Positions 41,460-53,934 of a stretch of DNA of 64,000 nt are shown here, piece after piece (positions within the stretch are counted from its first letter, which is position 1; each line of letters starts with the position of its first letter). The position numbers were made by a program, and so were the translations under genes. The DNA lies in NCBI RefSeq assembly GCF_910596095.1, contig NC_056535.1:25700505-25764504 (forward strand). The letters run 5' to 3'. The notes below the pieces were generated by a model that was not told the origin of the DNA, searched no databases, and worked only from the letters and a program-made list of their open reading frames with translations. This DNA comes from Thunnus maccoyii. Its lineage: Eukaryota; Chordata; Actinopteri; Scombriformes; Scombridae.

Positions 41460-42893
41460 TTCCTTACTACAGTATAAAGAGTTTATTTACTCCCAGACAA
41501 CAGAGCAGATGTAGTGCCTTCTGCAATAAGGTCTAAATAGCAGCTTCCTCTGCCAAACTACAAATACTGTGATTATTATTGTTTTTGTTTTATATTATAT
41601 TGATGACTATTCTGTGTGCAATGCGGCTGACACTGTGAACTGAGCTTTGTTACCATGTTAAAGGAAGTATAGCGCTGGACACATCGCTGTTCAAGTTGGC
41701 TTATCATGATGAGTGAGCTTGAAGAAGCTGTACGTGAAAAGCGTCATTTCCTCCAAAAAAAAACCCAACTCTTATGTTGCAGAAAAATAACTTCTCGAGC
41801 ATTACTGTAATTTCTACGTATGCTAATATGAACTCAACCAATTCAAGTTTCTACTAACCTAAAACTTTTGTCACACTTTAGGATGTTATGACGTACAGTA
41901 GTGTGCAAACACAATCTTAAACATGACTAAATGAGGAGGAATTAAGGGTATTCTCAACACACTGATTGGTCTACATGCTACTACATCTATCAGTAGGAGA
42001 TATACTTTTTATGCTCTTCTTTTTTTAGGGGAGGGACTCTCATCCATCCATCTCAGTACCTTTTCAGTGTCTCCTCAGGGGAACTGTAGCACCTCGGAGG
42101 CACCTAGAGGACGTGATTAGAGCGTACTGTGTTCTGGGCTCCTGCCATCAGGCCTGGCTGTGGCCCCCATCCAGCACACCTCTGCCTTCCTCTGCCTCCA
42201 CTCCTCAGCCCTGTTGAAGCAGAGAAAGTGTCTCACCAGGCTCGTAAACCCACTGTAAACACATTCTTTGTGAGACTGACGCGGGAAGAGAAAGTTAATA
42301 TGTTATTCCCGCTCACCAGATACTCACATAGTGAACATACCGAAATAAAGAAGCAGACCTGCATAATGTAGATTATCTACAGTGGAAACATGTAGAGTTT
42401 AATAGTAAATAATGTCAGCATTCTTGGATATATATTAGCTTTGACAGTTTTGTTGCTGATGCTGTTGATTTAAACTCTACTGTGCCTTAACAGACAGATA
42501 TATTGCTGGATATTTTAGGAGATTAAGTTCAGGAGAATATTTAGGAGCAAGTAGAAACAAGAACATTTAAGAGTTTGGTATTTTGCATATGAAGCCACAC
42601 CAGCGGGGTTAAAGAGGTGTAAACATTACAAAATATTTTCTCAAGTCAGGATACTGTCTGCTTTGCCTCTCTCTTTTAAATTTTCAGGATTGATTTCCCA
42701 CCTTCAGGAGAATTGACTGATTGATTGATTTGATTGAAATTCTTTATTGACAATATAAAATATATACACGACATAAATAAATAAATAATATATGCACAGC
42801 CTCAACCAGGAGGCATCATATCTTAAAACAGTAGTTGTCAAAAGGATAAAACACAATAAAGCCAGAGAGCTTATTTCCATTGTGGTCCTTTGG

Positions 42894-42928
<35 letters not shown>

Positions 42929-44500
42929 GTGGGATATATATTCAGTACAGGGTATCAATTCAGTAATTAATACATGAGTCAATATAACAATATACAGCAG
43001 ACATTTATCGCACTATGATTCATTTTTGTACAGTGTGAAATTCAGCCACCAGTCCAGCTAGACAATCCATCACAGTTAACCAGAAGCTTTAATTTTGTTT
43101 TGACATTTTATCTCATTGTTGTGCCTCTGCGCTCAAGTTTCCCTGAGGTGAATGTTTTCATGTGAGCGGACTGTGCGTCATGTTATACTTTGCTTTGTGT
43201 CAATCGGCTGACACCCACAGAAAGAAAATGAAGTCTCTAAACAGACAAATAATCCCTGAAAACGTCTTGCTCACAAGTTTGATTGCCATGTTGATATATG
43301 CTTTTTTAATAAGGGTATCTTTAAAATGACTTTCAATCATGGCTGAAGAAACACTGAACAGGATATGGCATGCTTGCAAAATGACAGGAACGTAAGCTAT
43401 AAGCTAAGTAAATGGGCTGTAAATCTAAATGACGGTGGTGTACTGCTGTAAAGAATGTACTCTGGCACGGGAAGTGTTCATGTGTTTATGGCACCTCGAC
43501 AAGAGTGGTCTTTGGCTGTCAAGAGATTTAAACCTGTGACCTTCTAACAACAGGACAGACTGTTTAAGAAAAAGGTCATGCTGTGTTTGTGTTCTTGTGA
43601 CCCCACTACATACACTGAAAACATCCTCTCAGCCTCAGTGTGTGTCTATCATAACAATCATTCTTCTTTTCTGCAGAATGCAAGGCAATTATTTGCTGGA
43701 TTAACACTGATGTAAAACTAACAAGAAGTCTATTCCAGTTGTGTATTCATGCTACATTTGTTGTCTGACAATGCTGAAGTATATTTAAATGGACATAAGA
43801 GCAAATCAGTACATGTACTATATGTGTCTGAAGCTATTTGTATGTACATACATGCGGAAAGATACACAATATATTTTGAGCATCAAAGTTCATCCTTGAC
43901 CTTAGATACCATACAGACTCAAGTTTGATTTACTAGCTGTTTCTGAAGCTTTCAGCCATATCACATGGTCTTCATCGGTGGATGGAGTTTGCTCAGTTAT
44001 CATGAAGATATGTGAACTCAATACAAGAGGAAATCATATAAAGCGGACCTTGAGTTAGGATTGTTTTATCTATTTATTTATTAAATTACTATATATACAG
44101 TTATCTACTATATTACTGTATATTTTGTACTAGTGTATAACAAAAGAACAAAGGTTCATTGCTTCTCTGGCCACAGTACCTTATACAGCTGATTTACTTA
44201 AATTTATTACTAAATCTCAAGACATTAACTTGATACAAAAATAAACAGGTTTGAGAGGCTCAATTACTGTGTCACTAAATGCTAGACTGGACAAAAATGG
44301 ACAAGAAGTGTCACATTCAAAGTGATATTCATGTAAATGTTGATGTGATTCAGTGACTACAGGCAATACAGAGACCTAAGAGACCATGAATAAAACAAAT
44401 CTAGACAAATGTGATTAAATATGTATTGCACATTCTTAAAATGAGGTAGGTGAATATATAATATTTTAGATGTATATATTAGCTATATGTATATTAAAAC
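41460..44500. other. Intergenic, no gene seen
   Basis: Contains a GC-richer island at about 42020-42300, a dispersed repeat at 42708-42893 and a (GT)n run at 42894-42923. No coding exon could be supported. Confidence 0.45.
42708..42893. repeat. Dispersed repeat (family 5), copy 1
   Basis: ATTGATTGATTTGATTGAAA and AAAACACAATAAAGCC, then CTTATTTCCATTGTGGTCCT, also occur at 49575-49748. This resembles the 3' end of a fish LINE. A GT microsatellite follows directly. Confidence 0.6.
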
Positions 44501-44513
44501 GTATTAAAGTGTA

Positions 44514-44531
44514 CCCCCCCCCCCCCCCCCC
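44514..44531 (+). repeat. Poly-C run (18 C)
   Basis: An uninterrupted homopolymer; rare in this AT-rich window and a likely place for sequencing length error. Confidence 0.9.
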
Positions 44532-44667
44532 AGGTCTGAGCCTAACCCCACCCACTACATATTTCAGAAAAATGCAAAAAAGTGGGCAAAAGGCTGAGGG
44601 GGAGTGGGGCGTGGATGTGTGAGGCAGGACAGCAGGAGTTGCTCAGTGACATCCCCTGGCCAGAGAA

Positions 44668-44752
44668 TGATACTACTACTACTACTACTATTACTACTAC
44701 TACAACTACTACTACTACTACTACTACTAACAATAATAATAATAATAATAAT
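44668..44752 (+). repeat. (ACT)n then (AAT)n microsatellite
   Basis: A compound trinucleotide array with a few interruptions. Confidence 0.95.
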
Positions 44753-45099
44753 TTTCACATGAAGACAGTTTTAGCCTCAGGAGCTAACAGCAGCACTTGA
44801 CCTGCTGGGGGAAATATTTCTGCATCAGCATATATTTGAAAATGAGCTAGGGCGGTTTCACAGACTCACACTCAAGGGTGGGGGCTGGGGGAGGTGGGAG
44901 TTAATATTCTACCATTTAAATTTCATGATGTAGAGAACTCTCAAATGGTCGACCCTATGTCAGCATTGGCCCCACCTTTTCAGGGCTGATTTTAAACAGC
45001 AGATGGCAGGTTGAGCCATTCTCTTTTCTTTTCTTTCTTGATGAGGAGTACAGTGGGAGATTTGGAAAAATGACAAGATGTGAATATTTGAGCTTTAAG

Positions 45100-48000
45100 T
45101 TAAAGCGTAATAATAATGCAATCATTTTTCCTCATGTTGATGCGTGATGCGGTAAGCGTATTGTCTCATTTCCGGTTGCCGACTGTGTCACTGATAGTGT
45201 TTTTGCTGCTCTCAACTCAGTTAATTTTGCTAAATTCTTCATTACTGTGGATAATTACCCGCTGTACATTTAAACCTACACTAGTTCTGCTCAAGCACTC
45301 TTAGCTTTCTCCTTCTTTTAGTGACTTTCTTTTAGCTCAGCAGTTAGCTTTGCAGCTAACTTAGCTTAGCAGTCAGCAGTAGCTTATGTCTCTCTCTCGC
45401 TCTCCTGCTCTCTCTTGTTCTGTGTGTTATATGTTCAGCTATTCCTCTGCCGCTTTTAGTGATAATGGCACATGTAATAAATGTAGTTTATTTGCAGTGT
45501 TGGGGCTCAGTGAACTGGAAACGCAGCTCCGCACCATGGAAAACAAATCATTATCTATTGTAGTTAGCCAGCCCCCAGTAGTGTAGCTCCTACCCCCCAG
45601 CTGCTCCCATGTCTAGAAATGGCTGAGTATATAGTGAGTAATATGAGTAATATGAGTTTATTAGTAGACCAAAAGCATGATAACTCAGAGATGAGACTAG
45701 GAGGCAGAGTTGCAGTCCTACACGCTTCTCTGCATTTCCATTAGAGCGGTTACCCACCCAAAACCAAATAGACTGTGTCTGTCCCCCAACCACTTAAATC
45801 AGTTACATCTAAAGTAAACAGAAGAGGAGTTATACATAAAAATCTAATAAAAATTAACGCCATCACTGCAATAGTACAACAAATTAGAAGAATTAAATGT
45901 GGACTCCTAAACATTAGATCTCTGTCATCTAAAGCTGTACTACTAAACAATCTAATCATATTAATTTATTTTGTCTTACTGAAACCTGGCTGTGTCATGA
46001 AGATTATGTGCCTAAATGAATCCACTCCCCCCAGTCGTATTAATACTCACATTCCTTGAGACACTGGCCGAGGAGATGGAGTTGCAACTTTATTCAACTC
46101 AAACCTAATTATCAACTCTAGACATAAACTTAATTGTAACTAATTTGAAAACCTTGTTCTTAGACCTACGGCCAATTCTATTTGTTATAGTGCACCGTCC
46201 TCCTGGCCTGTATTCTGATTTTTTATCTGAATTCTCAGAGTTTTTATCAAACTTAGTCTATACTACAGATGAAGTGATTATAGTAGGTGCCTTTAATATT
46301 CATGTGGATGTCAATAATGATAGTCTTAGCACTATGTTAATCTCATTATAAGACTCAATTGGTTTCTCTCAGAGTGTAAATAACCACTGTTTTAACCACA
46401 CCCTCAACCTTGTTCTGACATATGGCATCAACATTGAATATTTAATAGTTTTTCCATAAAATCCTATTTTATCAGACCATTACGTAATAACTTTTGAATA
46501 CCAATTACTGGACTACATGCCATTAGACAAAAATGTCTTCACTACATGTCTATCTGATAGTGCTGTAGCTAAATTTAAGGAAGTGATTCCATCAGCATTG
46601 AATTCAATGCCATGTCTCAATACAACAATTTGGGATTGATAATCTTGTTGATATTGCTGCAGGCTCACTGTCAATGACACTTGACTCCATCGCCCCTTTA
46701 AAAAAGTAGATAAAAAGAGTTATCTCCATGGTACAACTCTCAAACCCGCAAATTAAAGCACACATTGCGGAAATTTGAAAGGATATGGTGTTTCATCAAA
46801 CTGGAAGAATCTCGCTTAGTCTGGCAACATAGTCTTAAAACATATAGGAAGGCCCTCTGTAATGCCAGAGCATTAAATGAACTGCAGTAAGCTGGTTTAA
46901 GTCCTATTTATCAGATTGATTTAATTCTATACACAATAACAATGAATCCTCCATGCATGCAAAAGTTAGACACAGAGTTCCACAAGATTTTCTGCTTGGA
47001 CCAATACTGTTCACCATATATATGCTTCCTTTAGTTAACATTTTTTGGAAACAAATTTTCATTGTTATGCAGATGATACCAAGTTATATTTATCAATGAA
47101 ACCAGATGAAACCAATCAGTTATCTAAACTCCAAGCATGCCTTAAGGACATAAATACCTGGATAACAATTTTCTGCTACTAAACTCAGACAAAACTGAAG
47201 TTATTGTGCTTGGCCCTAAACACCTTAGAAACACATTATCTAATGATATAGCTACTCTAGATGGCATTACCCTGGCCTCCAGCACCACCGTAAGGGATCT
47301 GGGAGTTATCTTTGATCAGGATATGTCCTTTAACTCCAACAAAAAACAAATTTCAAGGACTGATTTTTTTTTCACCTACATAACATTGCAAAAAAAATCA
47401 GGCAGATCCTGTCTCAAAAAGATATAGAAAAACTAGTCCACACATTTGTTACTTCTAGGCTGGATTATTGCAGTTCTTTATTATCAGGCTGCCCTAACAA
47501 GTCGCTAAAGACTCTCCAGCTGGTCCAGAATGCAGCTGGACATGTACTGACAAAAACTGGGAAAATAGATCATATTTCTCCCATTTCTCTGCACTGGCTC
47601 CTTGTAAAATCCAGAATAGAATTTAAAATCCTTCTCCTCACCCACAAAGCCCTTAATGGTCAGGCACCATCATATCTTAAAGAGCTTGTAGTACCCTATT
47701 ACCCCGCTACAACACTGCACTCCCAGAATGCAGACTTACTTGTGGTTCTTAGAGTCTCCAAAAGTAGAATGGGAGGCAGAGCCTTCAACTGTCAGGCTCC
47801 GCTCCTGTGAAACCATCTTCCAGTTTCGGTCCGGGAGGCAGGCACCCTCTCTATGTTTAAGAGTACGCCTAAAACTTTCCTTTTTGATAAAGCTTAAATT
47901 TAGGGCTGGCCAGGCTTGCCTTGGACCAGCCCCTAGTATGCTGCTATAGGTCTAGACTGCCAGGGGACTTCCCATGATGCACTGAGCCTCTCTTCTCATC

Positions 48001-48522
48001 CCCCTCTTAATGTGTACGCATTCATGTACCATCAATGCATGTTACTAATTTGGCTTCTTCCACAGAGTTTTTGTGCTTTCTCATCTTGCAGGTTTCTATG
48101 GATCACGGTTGTGGACCGTCTGGTTATGGATCGTGGGCTTCCATGGGTCGTGGTTGCAGACCGCCTGCTGCCGTGGTCGTGCTTGGTGCCCATGCCTGCT
48201 ATTTTTATTGTTAGTCATATTTCTATTATTATTATTTTTGTTGTTGTGCTTCTCTGTGTCTCTCTCTCACCGCTCTCCCCCCTCCCTCTTTCTCTCTCAA
48301 CCCAACCGTTCAAGGTAGATGGCCGCACACTTATGGCCTGGTTCTGCACGAGGTTTCTTCCCATTAAAGGGGAGTTGTTCCTTACTGCTGTTGCCCAGTG
48401 CTTGTTCATGGGAGAATGCTGAGTCTCTGTAAATTAAAGACTACGGTCTAGACCTGCTCTATGTGCCATGAGATAAATTCTGTTGTGATTTGGCACTATA
48501 TAAATAAAGTTCACTTGACTTG
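45100..48522 (+). mobile_element. Decayed L2-type LINE with endonuclease and reverse-transcriptase remnants
   Basis: In order: an ORF1-like/5' region with NGTCNKCSLFAVLGLSELE-like coding (about 45460); an endonuclease domain (GLLNIRSLSSKAVLL near 45900; HRPPGLYSDFLSEFSEFLS near 46193); reverse transcriptase with SWFKSYLSD (46890), the catalytic YADD (47066-47077) and NSDKTEVIVLGPKHL (47185); then a C-terminal thumb/linker with SRLDYCSS and LHWLLVKSRIEFKILL-type sequence (47450-47900). It ends in an L2 tail (TATATAAATAAAGTTCACTT near 48500). Many stops and frameshifts, and a deletion between the endonuclease and the middle of the reverse transcriptase, show it is dead. Confidence 0.85.
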
Positions 48523-48639
48523 ACTAGTATATCATAAAAAAAGTGATCATGTTAATAGAAAACAAATGTCTCTGTTATTTGGAGTAAATGATTTTGGCCC
48601 TTGACACACAGCTGTAACAGCTACTCAGTGGTTAAGAAA

Positions 48640-49205
48640 CATGCAGTCAGCAGTCTCGTCCTGTGGTGCGGGCAGAATGGCAACATTCATTCAAGCTACT
48701 AGGTGGGCTACAAATATGCACATAATACTGCTGTACAACATTAGTGTGCACTGGGGCATCTTAGATCGCACAACTCATTGAGCCTTGAAGCAGATGGGTT
48801 ACAGCAGCACAAGACCATGCTGGACAGATGAAGCAATGTGGTGACTGTGATCAGCACCACCTGACGACTAGAGTGGAAAATGTTGCTTGGTCAGATGATG
48901 GTAATGGAGGAACAGTAAGGGAAGTGTTTCTTGGCACACCTAAGCCCCAATGGAAATAATTATTATACGCTTTCAGCAGGACAATTTGCCATATCATGGA
49001 GCAGACACTGTTATGTTGTCATGTTTGTTTTGATTTGACTTTGGCTTCTTAAAAAAGGCTTGACACTTCCCAGACCTAACCCAATAAAACACAGTTGGAA
49101 TAATGTTGGCCAGGATGTTTGCAGCACAGTGTGCCAATGATAACACTGCAGGAGATTATAATCAAGTCAGCATGGACAAAATCCCTGTGGAAAATGTCCA
49201 ATAAA
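48640..49205 (+). mobile_element. Decayed Tc1-like transposon, sense strand
   Basis: Blocks follow the order of a widespread fish Tc1 element: GGGTTACAGCAGCACAAGAC, GTGGAAAATGTTGCTTGGTC, TCTTGGCACACC, TTTCAGCAGGACAATTTGCC (encoding the QQDN motif), CCAATAAAACAC, and ATCAAGTCAGCATGGACAAA. Internal deletions and stops remove coding capacity. Identification rests on remembered consensus. Confidence 0.65.
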
Positions 49206-49574
49206 ATCCATTTCCAATAATTCAGGATGTTCTGGGGTCAAACTGCCCCCTTTTATTTGGGACAAAAGCTAAGGAAGTAAAAACTATACTTTTGTTTTTC
49301 CTACAAGTAACTATAATAATTGTATTTCATGCTGCTAACACTATCTGCAGACACAACACCTTCAAATGCAATTTGTCAGTGAGTGTTTACATACACACTA
49401 GTATCCTGGTTATGATATGTATATCAAAACCAGGATAAGACTCAAAACTGGGATACTAGTGCACATGTAAATGCACTCTGTTTCAATTTTTTGTGTTAAA
49501 TGTGCTGTACTTATTAATTATTTGTGTCTCGATACAATTGGTAGATGCTATTTATGTATAGTCTATTGTACTCT

Positions 49575-49748
49575 TAATCTTTATTTTTTAGATTTAGATA
49601 GATTGATAACTAAAAAGATAGATTTATTTGACAACAATAAAAGTACATACAAGACTGAAGTCACTCAGTCCTGACATACATTAAATTAACGAGGATAAAA
49701 AACACAATAAAGCTAAACGCTTATTTCCATTGTGGTCCTCTAAGGGGA
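49575..49748. repeat. Dispersed repeat (family 5), copy 2
   Basis: Matches 42708-42893 through AAAACACAATAAAGC and CTTATTTCCATTGTGGTCCT. Confidence 0.6.
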
Positions 49749-50119
49749 AAAAAGTTAAGACGGCAGATATTTGAGTCAGGCAAGACCGTTTAAAACATGC
49801 AATAACAAAACACAATCAAACCAACAGACAAACAAGGACAAAAACATAATAATCATACAACAAACAAAACAAACTTATAATGTTTCATATTGAGTAAACT
49901 TCTTTTTGACAGTTTACCATAGTGGAATGTTTTATCTAATTAAGTCCTTGTAAAAGCAAAGTGAACACGTATCAGAAGCCACAAACATTTATAAATAAAT
50001 TCATGTTGAGATTCTGATTCAATATTGCATGAATTTAGCCACAATGGTGTTTATTTTGCCATTTCGCAATGACAAAGTGCTATGCTACATTTGCTAGCGC
50101 TACAGCTTTGATTCGCACC

Positions 50120-51577
50120 TCTCTCATCAAGCTACTCTTAAAAAAAACAATCTAGACATGTCACTAATGAACAATTATAAGCCCATATCAAACCTCCCGT
50201 TTTTAAGGAAAATCATTGAAGAAGCTGTTTTTCAACAGCTGAACAACTTCTTGGCAATAAACAACTGTTTTGATGTCTTCCGGTCAGGATTTGACCACAC
50301 CACAGTACTGAGACTGCTCTTGTGAAAGTGTTCAATGACATCCACTTAAACATAGACAGTGACAGAATTTCAGTATTAGTATTATTGGATCTCAATGTTG
50401 CATTTGACATGGTCTATAGGTAATTACACATCTGAGTGGACAAAAATGACCTGTGGAGTTCCCCAAGGCTCCATTCTGGGACTTCTTCTGTTCAACATCT
50501 ACGTGCTCCTACTAGCTCAGATTATGGAAAACAACAAAATATGTTACCATAATTATGCAGACGACACACAAATTTACATAACCATATCACCAGGGGACTA
50601 TGGTCCAATACGAGCGCTGAGTAACTGCATTGAACAAATCAATGACTGGATGTGTCAGAATTTTCATCAATTAAACCAAGACAAAACTTAAGTAACTGTT
50701 TCGGAGCTAAGGAAGAACGATTACAAGTCAGTACTCAGTTTTAACTGATAATGTTAAAAACCACAAACCAAGCTAGAAATCTCAGTGTAGTCATGGACTC
50801 AGACTTGAATTTCAACAGCCATATTAAGACAACTACAAAGTCAGTCTACTATCACCTGACGAGCATATCAAGAAGCAAAGGACTTAAAGTATGTCTCAGC
50901 AGGATTTGGAAAAACTTGTCCATGCATTTATTTTCAGTAGACTTGTCTACTGTGACGGTCTTTACAGCTCTCCCTAAAAAATCAATCAGACAGCTGTAGC
51001 TGATTCAGAAGGCTGCTGTCCTCACTAAAATGAAGAAATTGGATCATCACTCCAGTTCTCGGATCTTTACATGGGCTTCCTTTCTGTCAAAGAATGGATT
51101 TAAAATACTACTGCTGGCTTATATAGCACTGAGTGGTTTAGGCCAAAATACATTTCTGATCTTCTGCTACGTTATGAACCATCCAGACCTCTTAGGTCAT
51201 TTTGGGCAGGTCTGCTTTCTGTCCCTTGAGTCAAAACCAAACATGGAGAAGCAGTGTTCAGTTTCTATGCTCCACATATCTGGAACAAACCCCAGAAAAC
51301 TGCAGACTCCAACTCTCAGTTGTTTTAAATCATGGCTGCTCTGTTTGCCACTGCCTTTTATTAAATCAACTTTGAGGCTTTTCTTTAATATCTTACACTG
51401 CACCTGCAACTTTTACTCTGTTTGATCTCTTATTCTATTTTAGCTGATTTTTATTTAACACTTCTTAATTGTATTTAAATGTCTTTTTATATTGTCTTGT
51501 GTGCTTTTACATTGTCTTGATGCCTTTTATATTTTATGTAAAGCATTTTGCTATACAAATAAACTTGCCTTGCCTCT
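50120..51577 (+). mobile_element. Second L2-type LINE fragment (reverse transcriptase and 3' end)
   Basis: An open stretch at 50395-50691 reads [20 protein letters not shown] and then [20 protein letters not shown], the RT palm with its catalytic YADD. Downstream come NLSVVMDSDLNFNSHIK (50780) and further C-terminal blocks out of frame, ending in an L2-type tail (TATACAAATAAACTTGCC at 51552). The sequence differs throughout from the 45-48 kb copy, so it is a different subfamily. Stops and frameshifts make it inactive. Confidence 0.8.
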
Positions 51578-51579
51578 AG

Positions 51580-52640
51580 TTTGGTGTCCGTAGCAACGGC
51601 GGCAAAGGCTCATGGGTATCATAGTTTTTAAAACCATCACCACCAAACTGACTTCATACCAACTGATTGATTCCTCAGAAACGAAGTTCAAATAATTCAT
51701 AATTATTCTTTCACAAATTGTCTTAATTTTAACCTGTAGTTTTGTTAAAGTATTCAGTAGACTTTCAAATAAATGTACAACCCCCCCCCCTTTTTTTAAA
51801 TTTTTTATCTTAACTAGTTTACAAACTGATGCAGCTTTAACCGTTGCTCATGTAGCATTTCATATGCTAGTTAGCTCACCTGCTAACAGCTGTCGTGTCC
51901 TTTATGAAGTAATAATGGCGTTGTATTCGGTGATTCCATTCTCGAGCGTTGGTCTTATCAACTGTCGGCTTCAAACTGCACTTCCAGCCGGACAAGCAGA
52001 GTTTTGGGGCGATCGCTCAGATGCCGAGGATCAAACCTTCGCTTCATCAAGCTAAGTTTGCTGGTTTTTCTAACATGCTTAACGTGAGTTGTGTTTTGCT
52101 TTGGCTCTGCTCAGTTGGTGTTTGTGTGCTTTGCAATTTGCGCCAAGAGGCCTCCCAGTCTGCTGGTCTACTGACTGTTCCGCTCATCTGTTTGTGGTTA
52201 ATGTTTTGGCGTCTACTGTCTGCTACTTTCTGCTATTCTGATGCTGTCAGTTACAGTATGCAGTATTAGCATTGGTGCCTGAGCTTAGTTTTCTTTGGCT
52301 GTTGCTGGTCAGTGGTATCTTTATGCTGTTCATTTATTTAGTGTTGACAGAAATGAATATTCATGTTTGAGTGGGCTGTCATGAAGCTGATTGGACTCCT
52401 GTTCTGCCATGCCTGAAGCTTAATTTTGCTGCTTATCAAAGCTATCATACATTTCATCAGAAGAAACAATCTTCTTCAATCTACCTCAAGGCATGAGTTG
52501 TGATTTTATTATGTGTAAGTTGAAGGTTGAAGCTTTTAATCACCATTTCCTCTCCTCTGGTCTTTTATTTACATGTCTGCAGATTCAACTGTAGACAATT
52601 ACCATATCTGTCCAGCAGAGGGAGTCCCCAAAGCCTTAGC
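51580..52640. other. Spacer between retroelements, no gene seen
   Basis: The first 500 bp are richer in CpG. Open frames at 51864-52269 look random, with no recognisable family. Confidence 0.4.
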
Positions 52641-52659
52641 TTCTCTGATTGCAAATTTT

Positions 52660-53680
52660 CTTTTAGTTTGGTAAACTCTGCTTAGATTAAAAACATGCAA
52701 AGACACTGGTGCAGATCATCTTGACCCATATATTCTTCATCAAAGTGCCCCCTTAATCTGTTCACATTTAGCACATATTTTCAACCAAACCTTTTTAACA
52801 GGCATGATTCCAGCTTCAAGGAAAAGCACCTTAGTAGTATCCTTACACAAAAGTGGTGATATCTCTGATCTCAACAACTACTGTCCAATATCTAAACTTC
52901 CTTTCTTAGCAAAGATCCTAGAATCAACTACACGTCTTTATTGATTCATTAAAGTTACTACAGCCACAACAGTCTGGTTTTCACCCGGGTCACAGCACAA
53001 TAACAGATGCAGTTTCAGTCACTGATAACATTGTCTCCTTCCTCGATAAAAAACAATGATGTGCCACTCTCTTTACTGACCTCTCAAAAGCATTTGATAC
53101 TGTCAATCATAAAATCCTACTCCACAAACTACAGTCTTTAGGTCTAGTTGAAGCCACGCTTAATTGATTCCACTCTTACCTTACAGAGAGAACTCAGACT
53201 GTTGTTGCTGATGGTTCTCAGTCAAGCGATCTTACCATCAGAAACGGTTGCCACAGGGGTCTATCTTTGGTCCATTGCTGTTTACAATATACATAAATAA
53301 CATAATTCTTCCTAATCAATACTTCAACGTCCATTTTTTTGCAGATGATACAATTTTACATGCCGCGGGCTCCATCTCAGCCCAGGCCCTGACTCATCTT
53401 CAGTCTGCCTTTGAGGCTTTCCAATTATCACTCCTTAATCACAAACTAGTTTTAAATGCAGAAAAGACCAAGTAGATGGTATTCTCCACCTCCACCAGTG
53501 ACTCTGACTATCCTGCCATTAAAACTTTAAATAGAACCCACATTACTCTTGCTGAGTCATACAAATACTTAGGAATTTGGTGTAGTATCATTCAAGATTC
53601 ATATTCAACGTTTGCCTCGAAAATTAAAATTCAAACTAGGCTTCTTGTATAGAATTAAAGGATGTCTGTCCTCTTCCAAT
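52660..53680 (+). mobile_element. Third non-LTR retrotransposon fragment (reverse transcriptase)
   Basis: Reads, through several frame changes, TGADHLDPYILHQSAPL, LVVSLHKSGDISDLNNYCPI (fingers), TLFTDLSKAFDTVNHK (first catalytic Asp), PQGSIFGPLLFTIYINNI and FFADDTILHAAGS (FADD catalytic pair, 53335-53350), then KYLGIWCS. It differs from both L2-like copies: the catalytic box is FADD rather than YADD. Clade not assigned. At least two stops and several frameshifts show it is inactive. Confidence 0.8.
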
Positions 53681-53934
53681 TGTAAAACTGTCTGTCCATA
53701 GATTTTACTTTGCCATCGCATTTCTGCTTCTTGCTTTGTACACGATTAAACGGCAAAGGAAAGAGACACTCGTCGTTCCAGACATAAACATTTGTTCTAG
53801 CTTCCTGCAGTTGTATATGCATCGATTTATATCTTATTTACTCCAAAATAATCAATATATGGAAATTTTATTTAATATGCACTTATTTCTCTGTAGGGAA
53901 ACCCGGTATTAAACAGGCCCTGGGGCTAAATTAT

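Noticed and set aside
44542-44800. Frames rich in Val, Ser, Ile or Thr on both strands
   Set aside because: They are translations of the ACT/AAT compound microsatellite.
51864-52269. Two overlapping open frames in a CpG-richer stretch
   Set aside because: No domain, no splice structure, and location between retroelement fragments. A retroelement 5' region is more likely than a gene.
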